A DNA stretch of 64,000 nt from Tenebrio molitor (GCF_963966145.1 NC_091049.1:21142001-21206000); one strand, 5' to 3'; positions 23,501 through 36,090 are shown, counted from the stretch's first letter. Made by a program: numbers and translations. The notes: generated by a model not told the origin, from the letters alone.

Positions 23501-24575
23501 AAAAATTCACTCCTAGCGCCGCATTAATCGTTAAGGGAGATATAGCAAATAAAGGAGAATTTCCTTGGCAAGTGGCTATTTATCGACGAAGAGGAAATCC
23601 AGAAACAAAGCAATTAATTTGCGGTGGAACTTTAATAAGTGAAAGAATCATTTTGACAGGTGACTTTTTCCCAATCTGCCGATTATCAGGTCAATTGTGA
23701 TATTTTTTAGCTGCGCACTGTGTCGCAGAGTCTAAGGACAAATTGCGTCCCAAAAGTAATTTAACCCTTGCAGTTGGAAAATATTATCGCAATTATGACG
23801 ATCCTCGGGACGCCCCTCAAGCGCAGTTCTCTGAGGTTGAATTATGTTAAACAAATTGAAGAAGTTCACTTTTGCATTTTTTGTTTAAGGTGGAAGAAAT
23901 TTTCGTTCCTGTGGAGTACAGGGGTACTATCCAAAATTATTTTGGAGATATTGCAATAATTGTGTCAAAAGAAGTCTTCAAGTTTTCACAAACGGTTCAA
24001 CCGGTTTGCGTTGACTGGACGAAGACATACCTGGAGGACTTTTTAAAGTCTGAGACAAGGGGACTTGGACATGTAGGTTTCATGCTTTTGATATTAAAAT
24101 TGGTGATATTTTATAAATCTGCATTGTTGTAGATTAGCGGTTGGGGTTTTACTGAGGGAGGTCAAAAACCATCAGATGTACTAAGAAGTATTAGAGTTCC
24201 TCTGGTTAGTCATCAAAAATGCCGTTCGCAGCTTGAGGAAGATTTCGAAGTATTTTTAACAATCGACAAACTGTGTGCTGGCTACCGAAACGGTAAAACG
24301 TTGAATAAAATACTGCTCTTTACCAATTGCAAATAATTATTTGTATACTTATATTAACCAAATATATTTTAGGAACCTCTGTCTGCAACGGCGATGCTGG
24401 AGGAGGATTGGCCTTTAAACATGCGGACAACAGATTCTACATTTTTGGAGTTTTGAGTGTCAGTGCAAGTACCGACGGAAAATGTGACACTCATCAGTAC
24501 GCCTTGTATACTGACGTTAAATATTACGTTGACAGCTTCCTGTTAGAAAAAGTCGCTCGATATAATATTTTATAG
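20583..24575 (+). CDS. Double-module serine protease/pseudoprotease, copy A (ModSP-like)
   Basis: A secreted protein of 894 aa from 17 exons: 20583-20619, 20672-20696, 20801-20997, 21047-21253, 21307-21465, 21877-22001, 22058-22240, 22294-22456, 22509-22710, 22754-22891, 22942-23144, 23203-23409, 23492-23659, 23711-23835, 23890-24072, 24133-24292, 24373-24575; all junctions keep frame. Domains: signal peptide (1-20); CCP/sushi (about 22-86); Cys-rich wonton-like domain (87-155); trypsin-like domain 1 (156-432) with TLIVGG activation site, AAHC (His211), ADIAV (Asp270), SGDSGGG (Ser374); Pro/Thr linker (433-478); then a second CCP (479-546), wonton-like (547-615) and protease-like domain 2 (616-894) with AAHC (His674), GDIAI (Asp733) but NGDAGGG, so Ser is Ala836. 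Domain 1 should be active with a chymotrypsin-like pocket (Ser at position 189); domain 2 is a pseudoprotease. The layout resembles the C-terminal part of ModSP/HP14 initiators of Toll/melanization cascades, without LDLa repeats. The immune role is inference. Confidence 0.93.
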
Positions 24576-24599
24576 AATCATAATAGTTAGTCTTGTGAA

Positions 24600-25090
24600 T
24601 TTGCTCAAACTTCAATAAACCTAACAATTATTACTTGTATAATTTGTGGACTAATTTGTTCCCTAGCTTATCGTGGGACAAGATATGGATTTTGAAGGGA
24701 AAAAGAAAGAAAAACAGACGGAAGAGACAGAGGAAGGAAAGACGATAGAAGGAGAGTGACAGGAGCCGCTTGAGGAGAAAACAGACGAAAGTAAAGTACC
24801 GGAGTTGTTAACTCTCGAATTGGAAAAAACTTTAGGCAGAAACCTGTGCAGAAGACGATTCTCTGTAGTAGTGTCGCCATCCAGATCGATTAGGTCGCCA
24901 TGACACTCGGGAACATCAGCTCCGGGAATGGAGAACCTTTCGATCATGGAGTTCAAGTGGGATGAAGAGAGATGTCAATTTGTTAAAAGGAAGAAGCTGA
25001 AGGGCACTGAAATGACCCGTCTAACGAGAACGGCATGAGTAACCTCAAGGCGAAGGACTACGCTACTCCCAAGAAACTGAACCTAATCAG
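24600..25090. other. Purine-rich non-genic stretch
   Basis: Follows the AATAAA of protease copy A. An open frame from about 24685 (MDFEGKKKEKQTEE...) rich in Lys/Glu is broken by stops within 100 nt; possibly a retroelement gag scrap, not classifiable. Confidence 0.35.
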
Positions 25091-27795
25091 TAGGGCCCGG
25101 ATTTTAGGCAATTAAAAAGTCGGAAATAGGTGCCTAAAATAGTCCCTTAAACTACTGCAAATAGTCCCTTAAAAACTGAAAATAAGCCATACTAGGTCCT
25201 TAAAGTTGTGGTTAATTAAATTAAAAAATGTGTTTTTAAAGTTTTAAGTAGGTACACACAACAAGATATTTACTAATTATTTTTTATTAATTAATATACA
25301 ATACTACAAGTTTGTTAGTTATTTACATTGTTACGTATTTACATTGCATACAAGATATTGCTCTAAATTTTCTACTTTAAAACATTGTCGGTTATCCACC
25401 AAAATGGACTTATATTTTGAAAAACTTCTTTCTACCTCGCAAGAGGTAATGGGCGCAAATTTGTAATAAATTTCTTCCATTTTGGTGTCATGTTCCGGCA
25501 CATCTTCACCTCTAAAAATTCTTGCCAATTCTAGAAGAAATTTGTATCCAGGATTTTTTTCAGTAACATCTTCAAGTTTTTTTAATGCTACTGCTGCTAC
25601 AGGGCCTGGAGATTTTTTTAGGGAGGTAAATACGTTTTCAACAATTTTGATTGAATCGGTTAAAGGTAACCCATTTTTTTCCAATTGAGTAATACTTTCG
25701 CAGATTATTTTAAAATTACTGCGAACATAAATTAATTGGTTTTTTATTCCGGGTTTCTTCATTATAGACTGTGCTTTTTGAATAGCAACAGCAGAACTTC
25801 CATCAAAGGACATGACAACCTGTGAGTAGTTAAAAACAGTTTAACAATCAATTAATTTGCTTATCTTTTATATACTTACTTCTTTAATGGAATCAAAGTG
25901 TTCGCTGTAAAACATAGCAGCCTGAAGCCATGTTCCCCATCGTGTTAAAATTGGCTGTGGAGGCAGTGGCATTTCTTTTAGTTTTTCTTTGTACATTTCA
26001 ACTCTCAAAGGTGCCTTAACGAAAATTTTTTTCACGTTCGAAATTAAATTATCCACATCTTCATATTGATAGCGAATTTTTTCAGCCACTAGATTTAAAG
26101 CATGCGCTAAGCATGTGACATGCACAATTTTTGGATAAAACACCTTAAGGTGTCTACCAGATTTTATCATATATGGTGCTCCATCCGTTACAAACAAAAG
26201 AAACTTTTCAGCAACAACTCTGGTACTCCACAAGATTTCTACGCATAGAAATTTTAAATCAAAATAAATTTAAAAAAGTGAAAAACCCTTACCTAAAGAT
26301 TGATTTACGAATCTAGCTATTGTCTCATGATTTGTTCTTTCTAATTGTTTAGACGCCAAAAGATAAGATTTTCCAGGTTCATCTTCTGAAAGTTTCCCAA
26401 CCAGACAATTCGCCACATATCGCCCAAGTGCATCTGTTGTTTCGTCAACTGAAACCCATATGTTAAAAGGATCCAGCTCATTCCGAATGCGGTCAATAGT
26501 CTAAAAGTGAAAATAATTTTAAATTAAATATTAAAAGATAGTATGTTCATACATCTTTGTAGCATTTTGGTAAATAATTTTTCCGTAAAGTAGACTCATC
26601 CGGAATTTTTCTACCACAATATTTTGTCAGAAAATTCTGAAACGCAGGATTTTGTAGTTTGTGCCATGGTATATTGGCAGCTAAAAAGACGTTACAAAGT
26701 TCCATATTGAATGTACTATTTGCCGATTCCTCCAAGTTCTGTGTCAGCAACGTTTGCCGAAGCGGTGTCATAATGTTCTCTTTATGGATGGCCGTTTGCT
26801 CATGCTGTTGCAAGTGACATTTTTTTTCGCATATAAACTACAAAAAATAAAATTTTCAAATAAGTAAAAAATATAAAATGACATATTTTTAATTATGCTT
26901 AACTTACCAGTTTACCACAAGCTTTACAAAACATTTCTCGGGTTGATTTTATTTCATATAAATCTTTCTTGCTTGTCCACTGTAATATTTTTTCGCGTAA
27001 ACTAATTTTTTGTTTCGGCATTATGTTCACTTTAAACAGGTTCACAAGAAACACGACCACTGCACGGAGATAAAGTAAACGAGAAATGACAAATTTGTAA
27101 TGCTTATATTTACGTCTCCCACCAAATTTCAGAGGAGATGGTTAATTTTATATTTCTTAAATTTTTAGAAAATGACACCCTTAAGGTTTCTCTTATTGTT
27201 TCACTTCGGGATTTTAATTTTCGTTTTTATGGCAAGGACCATTTTATAAACGTTAAAGCTTCTAACAATACCTAAGTATCAGAAAACATTAGACCGCGTA
27301 TACCTGCACCCCTTCGAACAGAGGCAAACAGATAAACTCTGTAATTTATGCCAGTCCAGTCTAATGGTTTGTGGTACTTAGGTATTGTCGGAGTATTTAC
27401 CGCTGACATCATGGTCCCAACCGTAAAAGCGAAAAAGTAATTCCTGTATTGTACTGCACTTTGTACATTTCAGTAATTACATCTCCTTAAATTTTAAAAT
27501 CATAAAGCATTGTAAATTTTATTGAGGTACCACTTTTACATTTTCAATACCGTAAACTTCCCAGAATTCGAAAATTGGGAAAAAACCGCAAAAATGAAAT
27601 TGATTTTTGGTCATTTTAGGCATGTTCAGGCAGTTAAAAGGTAAAATAGGTATTTAAAGGGCATTTTAGGCCGAATAGGCAGAATCAAATATGGCTCTAA
27701 TTACTCTAATTAAGCCAGAAATCATTTATAGACAAGTTTCATACATGTGCCTTAAAAAATAAAAATAGTCCATTTTGCCTAAAATCCGGGCCCTA
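25091..27795 (-). mobile_element. hAT-family transposon (hAT-2), 2.7 kb
   Basis: Inverted termini TAGGGCCCGGATTTTAGGCA at 25091 and TGCCTAAAATCCGGGCCCTA ending at 27795. Subterminal AGTCCCTTAAA and TAGGCA words repeat near both ends. It contains one intact five-exon transposase gene on the minus strand. The 8 bp outside each end differ (CTAATCAG against AATATGAC), so no target duplication is visible. Confidence 0.85.
25331..27021 (-). CDS. hAT transposase, intact, 484 aa
   Basis: Five exons on the minus strand: 26908-27021, 26553-26837, 26293-26500, 25880-26238 and 25331-25819, with consensus sites and phases 0, 0, 1, 0; no internal stop. An N-terminal zinc-finger-like segment spans exons 1-2 (FCKACGKL, then CEKKCHLQQHEQTAIHKEN). 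The core carries WVSVDETTDALGRY (Asp about 152), FVTDGAPYM (Asp about 221) and LTRWGTW. The C-terminal dimerization block is VERSFSKYKSILVDNR...ENLEQYLV. This last block is typical of the DUF659-like hAT lineage and differs from hAT-1, so two distinct hAT families lie 8 kb apart. It could be an active element or a domesticated gene; the surrounding TIRs favour an element. Confidence 0.88.
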
Positions 27796-30115
27796 AATAT
27801 GACTATTTCAAAGCAAACACAAACGACGCTTGTCAAGTACCACAAACTTCGAGAACAGATTACCATTCCGGAAGTTCTGTGCCAAGGAACTCGGATTCAA
27901 CTTACACCATGAGCGACGTTGCGGACCAGCATTCAGCAAGCCCCGCCAAGCGTTATGGTTTTCGGGTCTCTCTTGGGACACAACATGTTAAACGAGGGGC
28001 CGCGAGGTCGTGTTCAACGATTGGATGTTAGGAGAAACTAAACCCCTCAAACAGAGAGAGACCCTCGCGATAAGGAAGAATTGACATTTACAGCAACTGG
28101 AAAATGCAAACGAAACCGCGACAAAGCTTTGTTGACGGAGTAATCTAAGAACACTTTCAGTTTGGGATGGAAAAGTGGTAACAACCAATAACACATACAT
28201 AACAATAAAAAAAAACACAGTCCGGTCGACCCTAGCTTAATTGAGCCGGTTTATCGACAAGGGGCCCCCCTTGAATAATATGGAGGGCGCCCGGGACTAA
28301 ACGATGAAGTACCTAAATGTAGAAGATCCCTGGGTAAGGAACAGCCCGCGCAGATACCTGAAATATAAACCCAATTGGTTGCTACCGGGATGGAAAGTGG
28401 AAACTTTAAAATTTTGATTAAAGTGTTAAGTAATAAATAGATACTTGTTACACCAAAAGCGTCACTCGAAATAATTAAAAAGGGGAGCAACAATGAGGGA
28501 GTGCGCTTATAAAAAGTGAAAGCCACAGACCCACGCTAAAACTCATTTTCTTTTAGGAAAATTAGTGAATTGTAAAACCTGCTTTGACAACAAAAGGAAA
28601 ACGTGACCCGTCAATTTTATAAATTTAGCAAAACTAGAACCAGGCTGCCTTACGCTCCTTCGCAAGCTTATAAATGTTAAAAGCGTAATACGTGGGGATG
28701 GTCGAGATAAATGTGGATTTTGTAAAACATGGTGGAAACCCACGTGCGACCCATTTGTGTCTTATTATTGTTAAACTACATTTCGCGCGAAGTAGAATTA
28801 ATTTTAGTACCCCAAACACATACCTAGTTCAAAAACAGAAGCTGGATAGCCACATTTAGCACAGTTCAATTAAAAACAACTAAAATCGCACAGTTAGAAC
28901 ATAGAAAAATACACGGTACTGTAACCTTTCGACTTCCTTGACTTCTCCTCGATGGTTTTTTTTTTCTCATTTGGTGTATTGTTGGTTGCCGCATTCCCTC
29001 GGGTGAAATTTTGCGGAAAAATACGAAACAAAAATAATGAGAAAAGAAATATTTACGGATCCTACGTTGTGTTTATTTTTCATTTTGTTTAATTAGGTTC
29101 TAACGAGAGGCCGTACCTTCGGAAGGTTTTTCCAAATAGAATTAAAACGATTGAGCACACTTCACTTAAATTTTATTTAACAAATAATCGAGTGTGGTGT
29201 TGTTTGGTCCCAACAAGTTATAGAAATAAATAAATGAATTTAATAACAGAAGTTGGTGGAAATTTGACCAAATGAAATTTGACTCGCGGCCCACGAATTG
29301 AGATCTGACTCATGAATAAATGACTAAGCTGGGCAAATATACGAGTTTATGGCGCGAACCGCATTATGCGAGTTTGAGATGCGAACTATGTGATCCGATT
29401 TAGATTTGAATTGTTTCCCCAATTAAATTGAACCCGACGCGATGCCCTGGAATCTCATAGATCACCCCGGTCTACTCCGGTGGTCGAAAATAAAAGGGAA
29501 AAAAGGTTCTAACAGGGCCAAAGGGTACCTCTCTTCACGTGTCAGCTGGCCTAGTTTGGTCACTGTCCCGTTTACGGGTGACATGGCGGTTTGTGCACTT
29601 ATGCCGGACCACAGCTAATTGAGTGCGACGGACACTGGCGGTAGCTTCCCGAACTCGAGAATCCAAGACATAAATAATGAATGGAAATGTTTTATAATAA
29701 TTGCATAATGGTTCCCCTTGACAAGAGCACGTTTCCCCAATCGGTAAAGGCAAGAAGATCACATACTTCGCTATAAGGAATTTAATTCAAGATTCTAAAG
29801 AGTCACGTGGTCATCAAAAGCTCAAAGAAAATAATAATCTTTACTTTAGAACGATAAAGAACTAAATGCTGTTTGGCTAATTAAATCGCGGCTACAAATA
29901 ATGTACAAAAATTAGAGAAATAATTTACCTTGTGAATGTAAAGAACGCGGTCACAAAATGGCTGCTGGAAGCACTGAACGTACCTCCGGCTACTTTGGAG
30001 ATCAAACCCCGAGTGAATCAAAAAAGCCTTGTTTCCCGTCCCGCAATCGGTTTTATCATTTCTCGCGCACCCCCCTTTCGCAACCCCTACTTGACCAAAG
30101 TGACCAATCAGCTGG
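27796..30115. other. Intergenic, no supported gene
   Basis: 2.3 kb of mixed composition with no recognisable coding region or RNA gene. A GC-rich short palindrome (AAGGGGCCCCCCTT) lies near 28259. Confidence 0.45.
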
Positions 30116-31411
30116 GTTCTACTCATAGACAACACAGTAAACCTATAGAACGCAAACTCTTATGCATTTTCCCCATTTTTTTGGAAACGCACCCACCACA
30201 AGCCGTCAGGGGACGCTGCCGTTTTATAAAAATAAAAATCGCGGAAACTTATGCCAAAATTTAAAAAATTATATTTTGACATATCAAGTCATAAGTAATA
30301 AATTTACTATTGTGCGACTTTGCACCCTGCAAAGGAATTATAAACCATGTGGAACTCGCCATAGATTTTGAAATCCAATTAAATATCCTGGGCGTTTTAT
30401 GGAATGGATTAAAAAGACGGGTAACAAGCAGTTATCAACTTTGGAGCCTATGAAAGTGTATAACAGCTACACTGTGTGTGGACTTCATTTTACCAGCAAA
30501 GACTTCGGTACGAACGAATATGGCCGTACCGTCGATACAACTTTCCCTCCTTTTCCAGTCCAGACTTACTTCCAGTAATAGTAAAAAAATATTGATAATT
30601 ATATTTTAACTGAAAAGTACTTTTTATAGAATTTTCATCCGATCTACTGATCTACGACATTTCTACTGAAGACACTATAATTGTGTAACTCCTGTTTTAT
30701 GTAGTAATGAAGACATAAATTCTTATGAAAGTTTCAAAAAGAAAATAAGAAAACCTGAGCATATTCAAAATTATAAAAAGGCAGAATGTCCATCCAAAAT
30801 TCGGGTTGCAATGTACCGAAAACGTATAAAACTTCATGCAAAATTCGATGTCAAAATAAAGAGCAATGCAATGCAAGGCAAGGATGCGATAAATTTTTGT
30901 TTGCCGCAATTGAGGAAAAGAAATACCAAACCAAAATTTATAAAAATGCAATGGAAATGTATCGAAAAAGATTGAAAATAAAAACTTCAAAATAAATGTT
31001 GTCTTTTAGTTTCATAAATAAATTACTTTAAATTAAAATAAATAAAAAAGCCAGGATATCCAGCTGGCTGTGTCTAATTTTGCACCTACCACAAGCCAGT
31101 AGATGGCGTCGGGGCACAAAAAACTATTAAGGTACTATATCACAAAGGTATCGCCAACGGTGCAGAGATATATCTCTCTCTCTTTTAATTTCGAGCAATG
31201 TTAAGTTAATCTGTTTTGACACGATACAAAAATCCCGTACAATTGTGTACTTCTATCTTTGTCACGCTCACGGGATTTATCGATAATGTCCTCTCTTTTA
31301 ATTTCGAGGCGAAAAATTGTGGAGCGGAATGGCGCTACCTTCCAAAGATACAGTACCTTAAAAACTATGGGAGTTTGCGTTCTATAGGTTTACTGTGTTG
31401 TCTATGGTTCT
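30116..31411 (+). mobile_element. Degenerate THAP-domain DNA transposon remnant
   Basis: Inverted arms of about 45 nt enclose 1.3 kb: 30116-30162 (CATAGACAACACAGTAAACC then TATAGAACGCAAACTC) and 31365-31411 in reverse. Inside, 30360-30578 encodes a broken THAP zinc-finger domain: HRF*NPIKYPGRFMEWIKK, then VCGLHFTSKDFG, with an in-frame stop after the first motif. A Lys-rich tail follows to about 30990. THAP domain plus terminal repeats point to a P-element-like or related transposon. No catalytic core is left. Confidence 0.6.
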
Positions 31412-31704
31412 ACTTTACGCCGACCGCGACCCTTTCGATATCTCTAGAACTTTTGAAATTACAGTTTCCGTTTTTCCACCATCATTTTAAATGTTTAAAT
31501 TTAGACTTTTGTTAGGACCAGACCGAATGTACATAATTTGTTGGTGAATTAGAACTCTGAAAAAGAACACTAAATTACTGACTCTATACAATAATAAACC
31601 TCAACATCAAGAAACAACACAATCTAAAAAATGCAACAAACAGAATTAACAGGAACACTGAATTACCGACTCTATACAATAACAAAAATCAGCACCAAGA
31701 ATCA

Positions 31705-31845
31705 AACATAATTAAAATGAAATAAACATAATTAAAATGAGACAAACAGAATTAAAATGAAACAAACATAATTAAAATTAATCAAACATAATTAAAATGA
31801 AACAAACAGAATTAAAATGAAACAAACAGAATTACAATGAAACAA
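31705..31845 (+). repeat. 20-bp tandem repeat, about 7 units
   Basis: Units of the form ACATAATTAAAATGAAACAA with ACAGAATTAAAATG variants, in register for about 140 bp. Minisatellite; no coding role visible. Confidence 0.9.
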
Positions 31846-32999
31846 ATTAACCTTATTTTGAAACCTAAATTGGGCTTGAAACGCTGTTACGTAATTGTCA
31901 TGTCATGCAACTAAATTCCGTTGATCTGCTACTTCTAAAAATTGTTCTACATTGGTTTGATTCCCCAAAACCGTTCTAATTAATAATTACTTCGTAAATT
32001 TCATTCTCTCTCTCTCACTCACACGTCTGATTTCTACGACTACCTGGCTTTACCGTTACCCGGTCCTCTGTGTTTTCTACCGACTCCCTTTCTACTTTGC
32101 TTTGTTACTTTTCTAACTAAAAGTGCAAACGATTCTAGTTCTTTTCTACGATAAAGCGCTCTGTTTTTAATTTGCAATTCTCGCCCTTTAATTACAAATA
32201 TGCCACAAATCTGAGAATGCTAAAAAAAGTAAATTAACCTAATGAACATTAATTTTGTTGTTCTCTCAATTTGAAACCTGCTAACATCAAATTCATTAAT
32301 TCAATTATCCCCTGATTTTAACTGGACCACCCAAATTGTCGAACATGTAATTACAATAAATTTATTGCAACGCTTCCTTTCCCCTGAACACTTGTTCCCC
32401 TTGGGCTATGTTTTGCCCCGGACGCGTACCTGCATTTTCAAAGAAAGGTTGGCAGATTTCACTTCAGGAGTGTGGTGCCACTCTTGTGAACAAAGCAACA
32501 ATAAAATTTACAACTGACCAGCATTTCCGTCGCAAATGAACGGTATTTAAAATATTTCGTTGAAATTATTTTAAAATTAAAATTCTTAATTTATCGAACC
32601 TATTCGGACCGTTACAGTACTTCTGTAGTACTCTGCGGGCAAGACCAAAAGTGTCTTCCCAAAAAAAAACATGGCCGTTCATCCCCTGTCGACTTTCACC
32701 CACGCCCCCAAGCGGTCGCCGACGGTACCGAACGCCGGTAATTCTATAGCTTTCATTGGCGGTTAGTTTTGAATTCAAAAGCGGTTATCTCAACCTACAT
32801 AAAATGTTGTCGATAAATTATACAAATCTAATAACTAAGCTGAATATATGAAATTTTGACGATAGTATACACAAGAAATATCCAGACTGTTCCAAAACGG
32901 CCTCCCTATAGAAAGCAGGCATGAGCTGACAGCAATAGAGACTCCAGGATGACTGAAATAAATTTTCCTATAGTTCACACAACCGGTGGTATTTTAGAA
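31846..32999. other. Intergenic, no supported gene
   Basis: Mostly AT-rich. At about 32586 the words AACCTATTCGGACCGTTAC resemble a tract at about 59725 (AACCTATTCGGACTATTAC) beside a jockey-like LINE fragment, so part of this may be LINE 3' sequence. Confidence 0.35.
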
Positions 33000-33900
33000 G
33001 GTGTTCACTCACCACCCGAGATCACGCCGCGGCAGGAAGTGTGCGTGAGTGGACACCCCGCCCAGACCTCCCCGTGGTGCCACCGGGTCTACGGTCGGTC
33101 GTAGCAGACTTAATGGGCAAATCGGGCGGTTCAGAAGGAGGTTTATCTGTTCCTCTCATTGGATGATGTCCCCGAAAGGTGGACAAGGGTGGATGGCCCT
33201 CGGATCATCCGTTTTTGAACTAGGGGAGCAGACAGCTCCCCGAAGTAGCGACTAGGCAAAGCTGAGGGAAAAGAGACGGATATGAGTGGTTTATCTGATG
33301 GCCTGTGGCAGGGGCCGAGAGTGGGGGCTTCGGGCTGACGTGAGCCGCCCCCCTAAGGTGGACGGGGAGCCGGTCTTCAGGCCGCTGAGATTAGGGGAGC
33401 AAACAGCTCCCCGAAGTTGCCGAACACGCTGTGCTTTAGTTTTCTCGAGATGGTTAATGAGTGGATGACGTGAGGATGTCTTTCGGGGGACCGATGCGCG
33501 GAAAACACTGCAAGGGGCCCCTTCTCGGGCGCGGTGTAACATCTTTCTTGCCTTCGGGCAAGAAGAGAACGGGGGAGTCCGCGATCTTTGCCCCCAGGTG
33601 CGCTACGGGTAAATGGCAGACCACAATCTGTTTACCCATAAAACGTTCTGGCAGAATACCCAATCCCACCGCTCCGTGGGCAACGGGCGTCGCGGCTCGC
33701 AATTTATCTGTGGGACTAAGGGGGTAGGGAAGCCCTTCGGCCTAGCCGGTGCCCTCCCACGGGAACGGACTCTTAGTGGCAACGTGTTTACGCTAACCGG
33801 TAGGTAGCAGTCTTTAAGGACCTAAAATTTCAGGGTATAAAGGTCGGGCCAGGGCCCAAGATATTCATTCAGTTCACACAACCGAACTACAAAGTTTTCA
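33000..33900 (+). repeat. GC-rich structured block, probable retroelement leader
   Basis: About 0.85 kb of GC- and CpG-rich DNA in AT-rich surroundings. It contains two copies of a stem-loop word, GGGGAGCAGACAGCTCCCCG (about 33223) and GGGGAGCAAACAGCTCCCCG (about 33394), each a self-complementary hairpin followed by AAGT. Other stems include CTTGCCTTCGGGCAAG at about 33548. A short frame near 33613-33807 (ADHNLFTHKTFWQN...) resembles segments I associate with insect non-LTR elements, but I cannot name the family. Confidence 0.4.
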
Positions 33901-34056
33901 ATCTCACCAATCCCAAAAGGTTGATTGGTGTTGATATCGCAACAAAATTCGAATTTCGAAACCCCGGCAACTCAAAATTATACCTTGAGGGTGCTCAAAT
34001 CTGATTTGTCAAGTTTACGATGTCTTTTCCCGATTATCGCTTGAGATAGGACTTCC

Positions 34057-35800
34057 TTTTTTTTAATATTCAGATAACATAATTACATAAACATTTTTGT
34101 TTTATAATACAAAAATTTCTGATAATATTGCGGAATCTGGAAAAGTGCCCCGAATGCTTGCAGCGTTTCCACGTTGAATGGCAAGGGAAATCCTCTCGAA
34201 AAGGAATTTCTTTGATTTTGAATCGCCTGATTCCGCGATAAGTCGGTTTCCGATGACATTAATGAAATCGATGGCTTCTTTGCACCAAGGGCCTAAGGTT
34301 TCAAATGCTAAACCTTTAAACACGTAGTTTGACGAAATGATATTTGCTATGTTTGCGTTTGCAAGCCATTTCAGCGGCAAAACCTGAGACTTCAGATGAT
34401 TTCAATACGTAACTGTCTGCAAGTGTATCTACAACAGTGACGTCCCAAACCAAAGGTTGACCTTTAATCCACGGTACTAAAGTCATCCCATCTGGGCGTT
34501 TTCCGTCATCCCGAGACAGTCCCTTTGGTTCTAAAGTTGAATTCACATGAATAGAAGTTAAAGACCGGTTGATAATGGAATTAATTTCAGTGTGTCTTGA
34601 AAATCTACCACTGCTTTTGAAACAGCTTAGACCGTGGGTGCCAATTTTGTCAACTTTCGCATTGCATTTGCAAATATGAGGTGTACAAAGATTACAACCC
34701 AATCTTAAACCAATACAAACTTGGAAGGAAGTGTTATCTAAAAGAGTACCAATATTAGGAGAAGGTATTGCATGTAACCAAGATCCTGATTCTCTGCATT
34801 GCAAAGCTTTAAAACGAGCCAAGTCTCTAGGTGAATTAAAGATTAAGTCATTGGCAATTATTCCTTTGATATTAATATTATCCCAATTCTTCTGAAATTG
34901 TGGAATTGTTGGTATTTCGTTCTCATTTGCTACACCCCAGACTGCTAAAGCTTCATCATAATGGTGAATATTAAGCTCATTATCCTTTGAGTTTAGTAAT
35001 AAAGAAACAAGCTTTTTAACCCCATTAATTGAAGATAGGAAAGCAGGGAAGCAAATATCGGAAATGCGACGAATTCCCAGACCACCAAATCTAATCGGTA
35101 AAGTGGACTGACGCCATTGTAAATCAGTTAAACGTAAATTAAGTATTCTCTCTAAACAAGACTTTAAAGAAGAATCAATTGAATTAACATAATTAGAAAA
35201 TTTCCAAAATAGAGTTGTTCTTAATAAAAAATTAAATTTTGGTATGAAAAGACAGTTTTTGATTAAAGTATAAGCCACGTGTCTGTTAAGGAGTTCAGCT
35301 TTGTTTAAAAGATTTTCAACTGTAATTATAGTTTTTTCGACGGTGTATTTGAAACCTTGGTCAAAGATTGGAGAGCCTAAAAGAGATAAACTTTCTCGGT
35401 CACAGATTTTAATGCCTGGTGCTAAATTTTGAAATTCCTTTATGACTTTTAAATCTGTGTCTCCAGAACAGCAAAAGATCTCGCATTTGTTAAAGTTTAA
35501 TTCAAGGCCAATTTCCTGAGATAAATTTATAACTTTTTTAAAGTCGGATAAAACTACTTCTGGGTAATCAGCTAAGGTTCCATCATCTAAATACTATATA
35601 TTCATTTGAGAATCCAAAGATAAAATAATTGGTTGAATCGCAAGACTAAAAATCATGGGACCGCAGGGATCTCCTTGCTGGGCTCCAACAGAAGAAGAAA
35701 TTAAATGATTACCGAAAAATAAAGTTGAAGGATTTCTATAGCATTGATAAAGATAAGGGTACAGAAGTGGGGTATGACAGATTATCACATTCTCTTAAAT
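34057..35800 (-). pseudogene. Non-LTR retrotransposon fragment with restriction-like endonuclease
   Basis: The 3' half of a LINE polyprotein on the minus strand, 5'-truncated near 35,800. Seen: RT block VGAQQGDPCGPMIFSLA; the active-site motif YLDDGT at about 35580, preceded immediately by an in-frame TAG; a thumb region; a Cys/His cluster (CNLCTPHICKC...GTHGLSC...RHTE); and a PD-(D/E)xK-type nuclease core (KRPDGMTLVPW...LVWDVTVVD) as in early-branching LINEs of the R2/NeSL/HERO type. A frameshift at about 34,340 separates the final block (SLAIQRGNAASIRGT). A short A-tract (34055-34064, read on the minus strand) marks the 3' end. One stop and one frameshift make it non-functional. Confidence 0.82.
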
Positions 35801-36090
35801 ATTCCCTTTATTCTTTGCGGAGACAGTTCTGGGACCAGATGTATTACTTAATTAGAAATCTTTATCTATATTTTATATGTACTAAGGCGTAGTTTTCGCA
35901 AGGTCAGAGAGGTCTATTATCACAAACAATATTTCAAAATGTTATTTTCAAGTAAATTATTATTTTTGGATTTTTGTCTCACATTTGCTTGTATACGTAA
36001 ACTTATAGGTTATCAATCGAGGGAAACCACGAGCATGACCTCATAATCAATGAAAAACTTTAAAAGTCTCAGATGTTTGGTAAATTGAGA

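Noticed and set aside
31216..31515. 99-codon plus-strand open frame
   Set aside because: Runs through the inverted arm of the THAP element; low-complexity and not conserved.
31705..31845. CRISPR-like regular repeat
   Set aside because: 20-bp contiguous units without unique spacers; an ordinary minisatellite in a eukaryotic genome.
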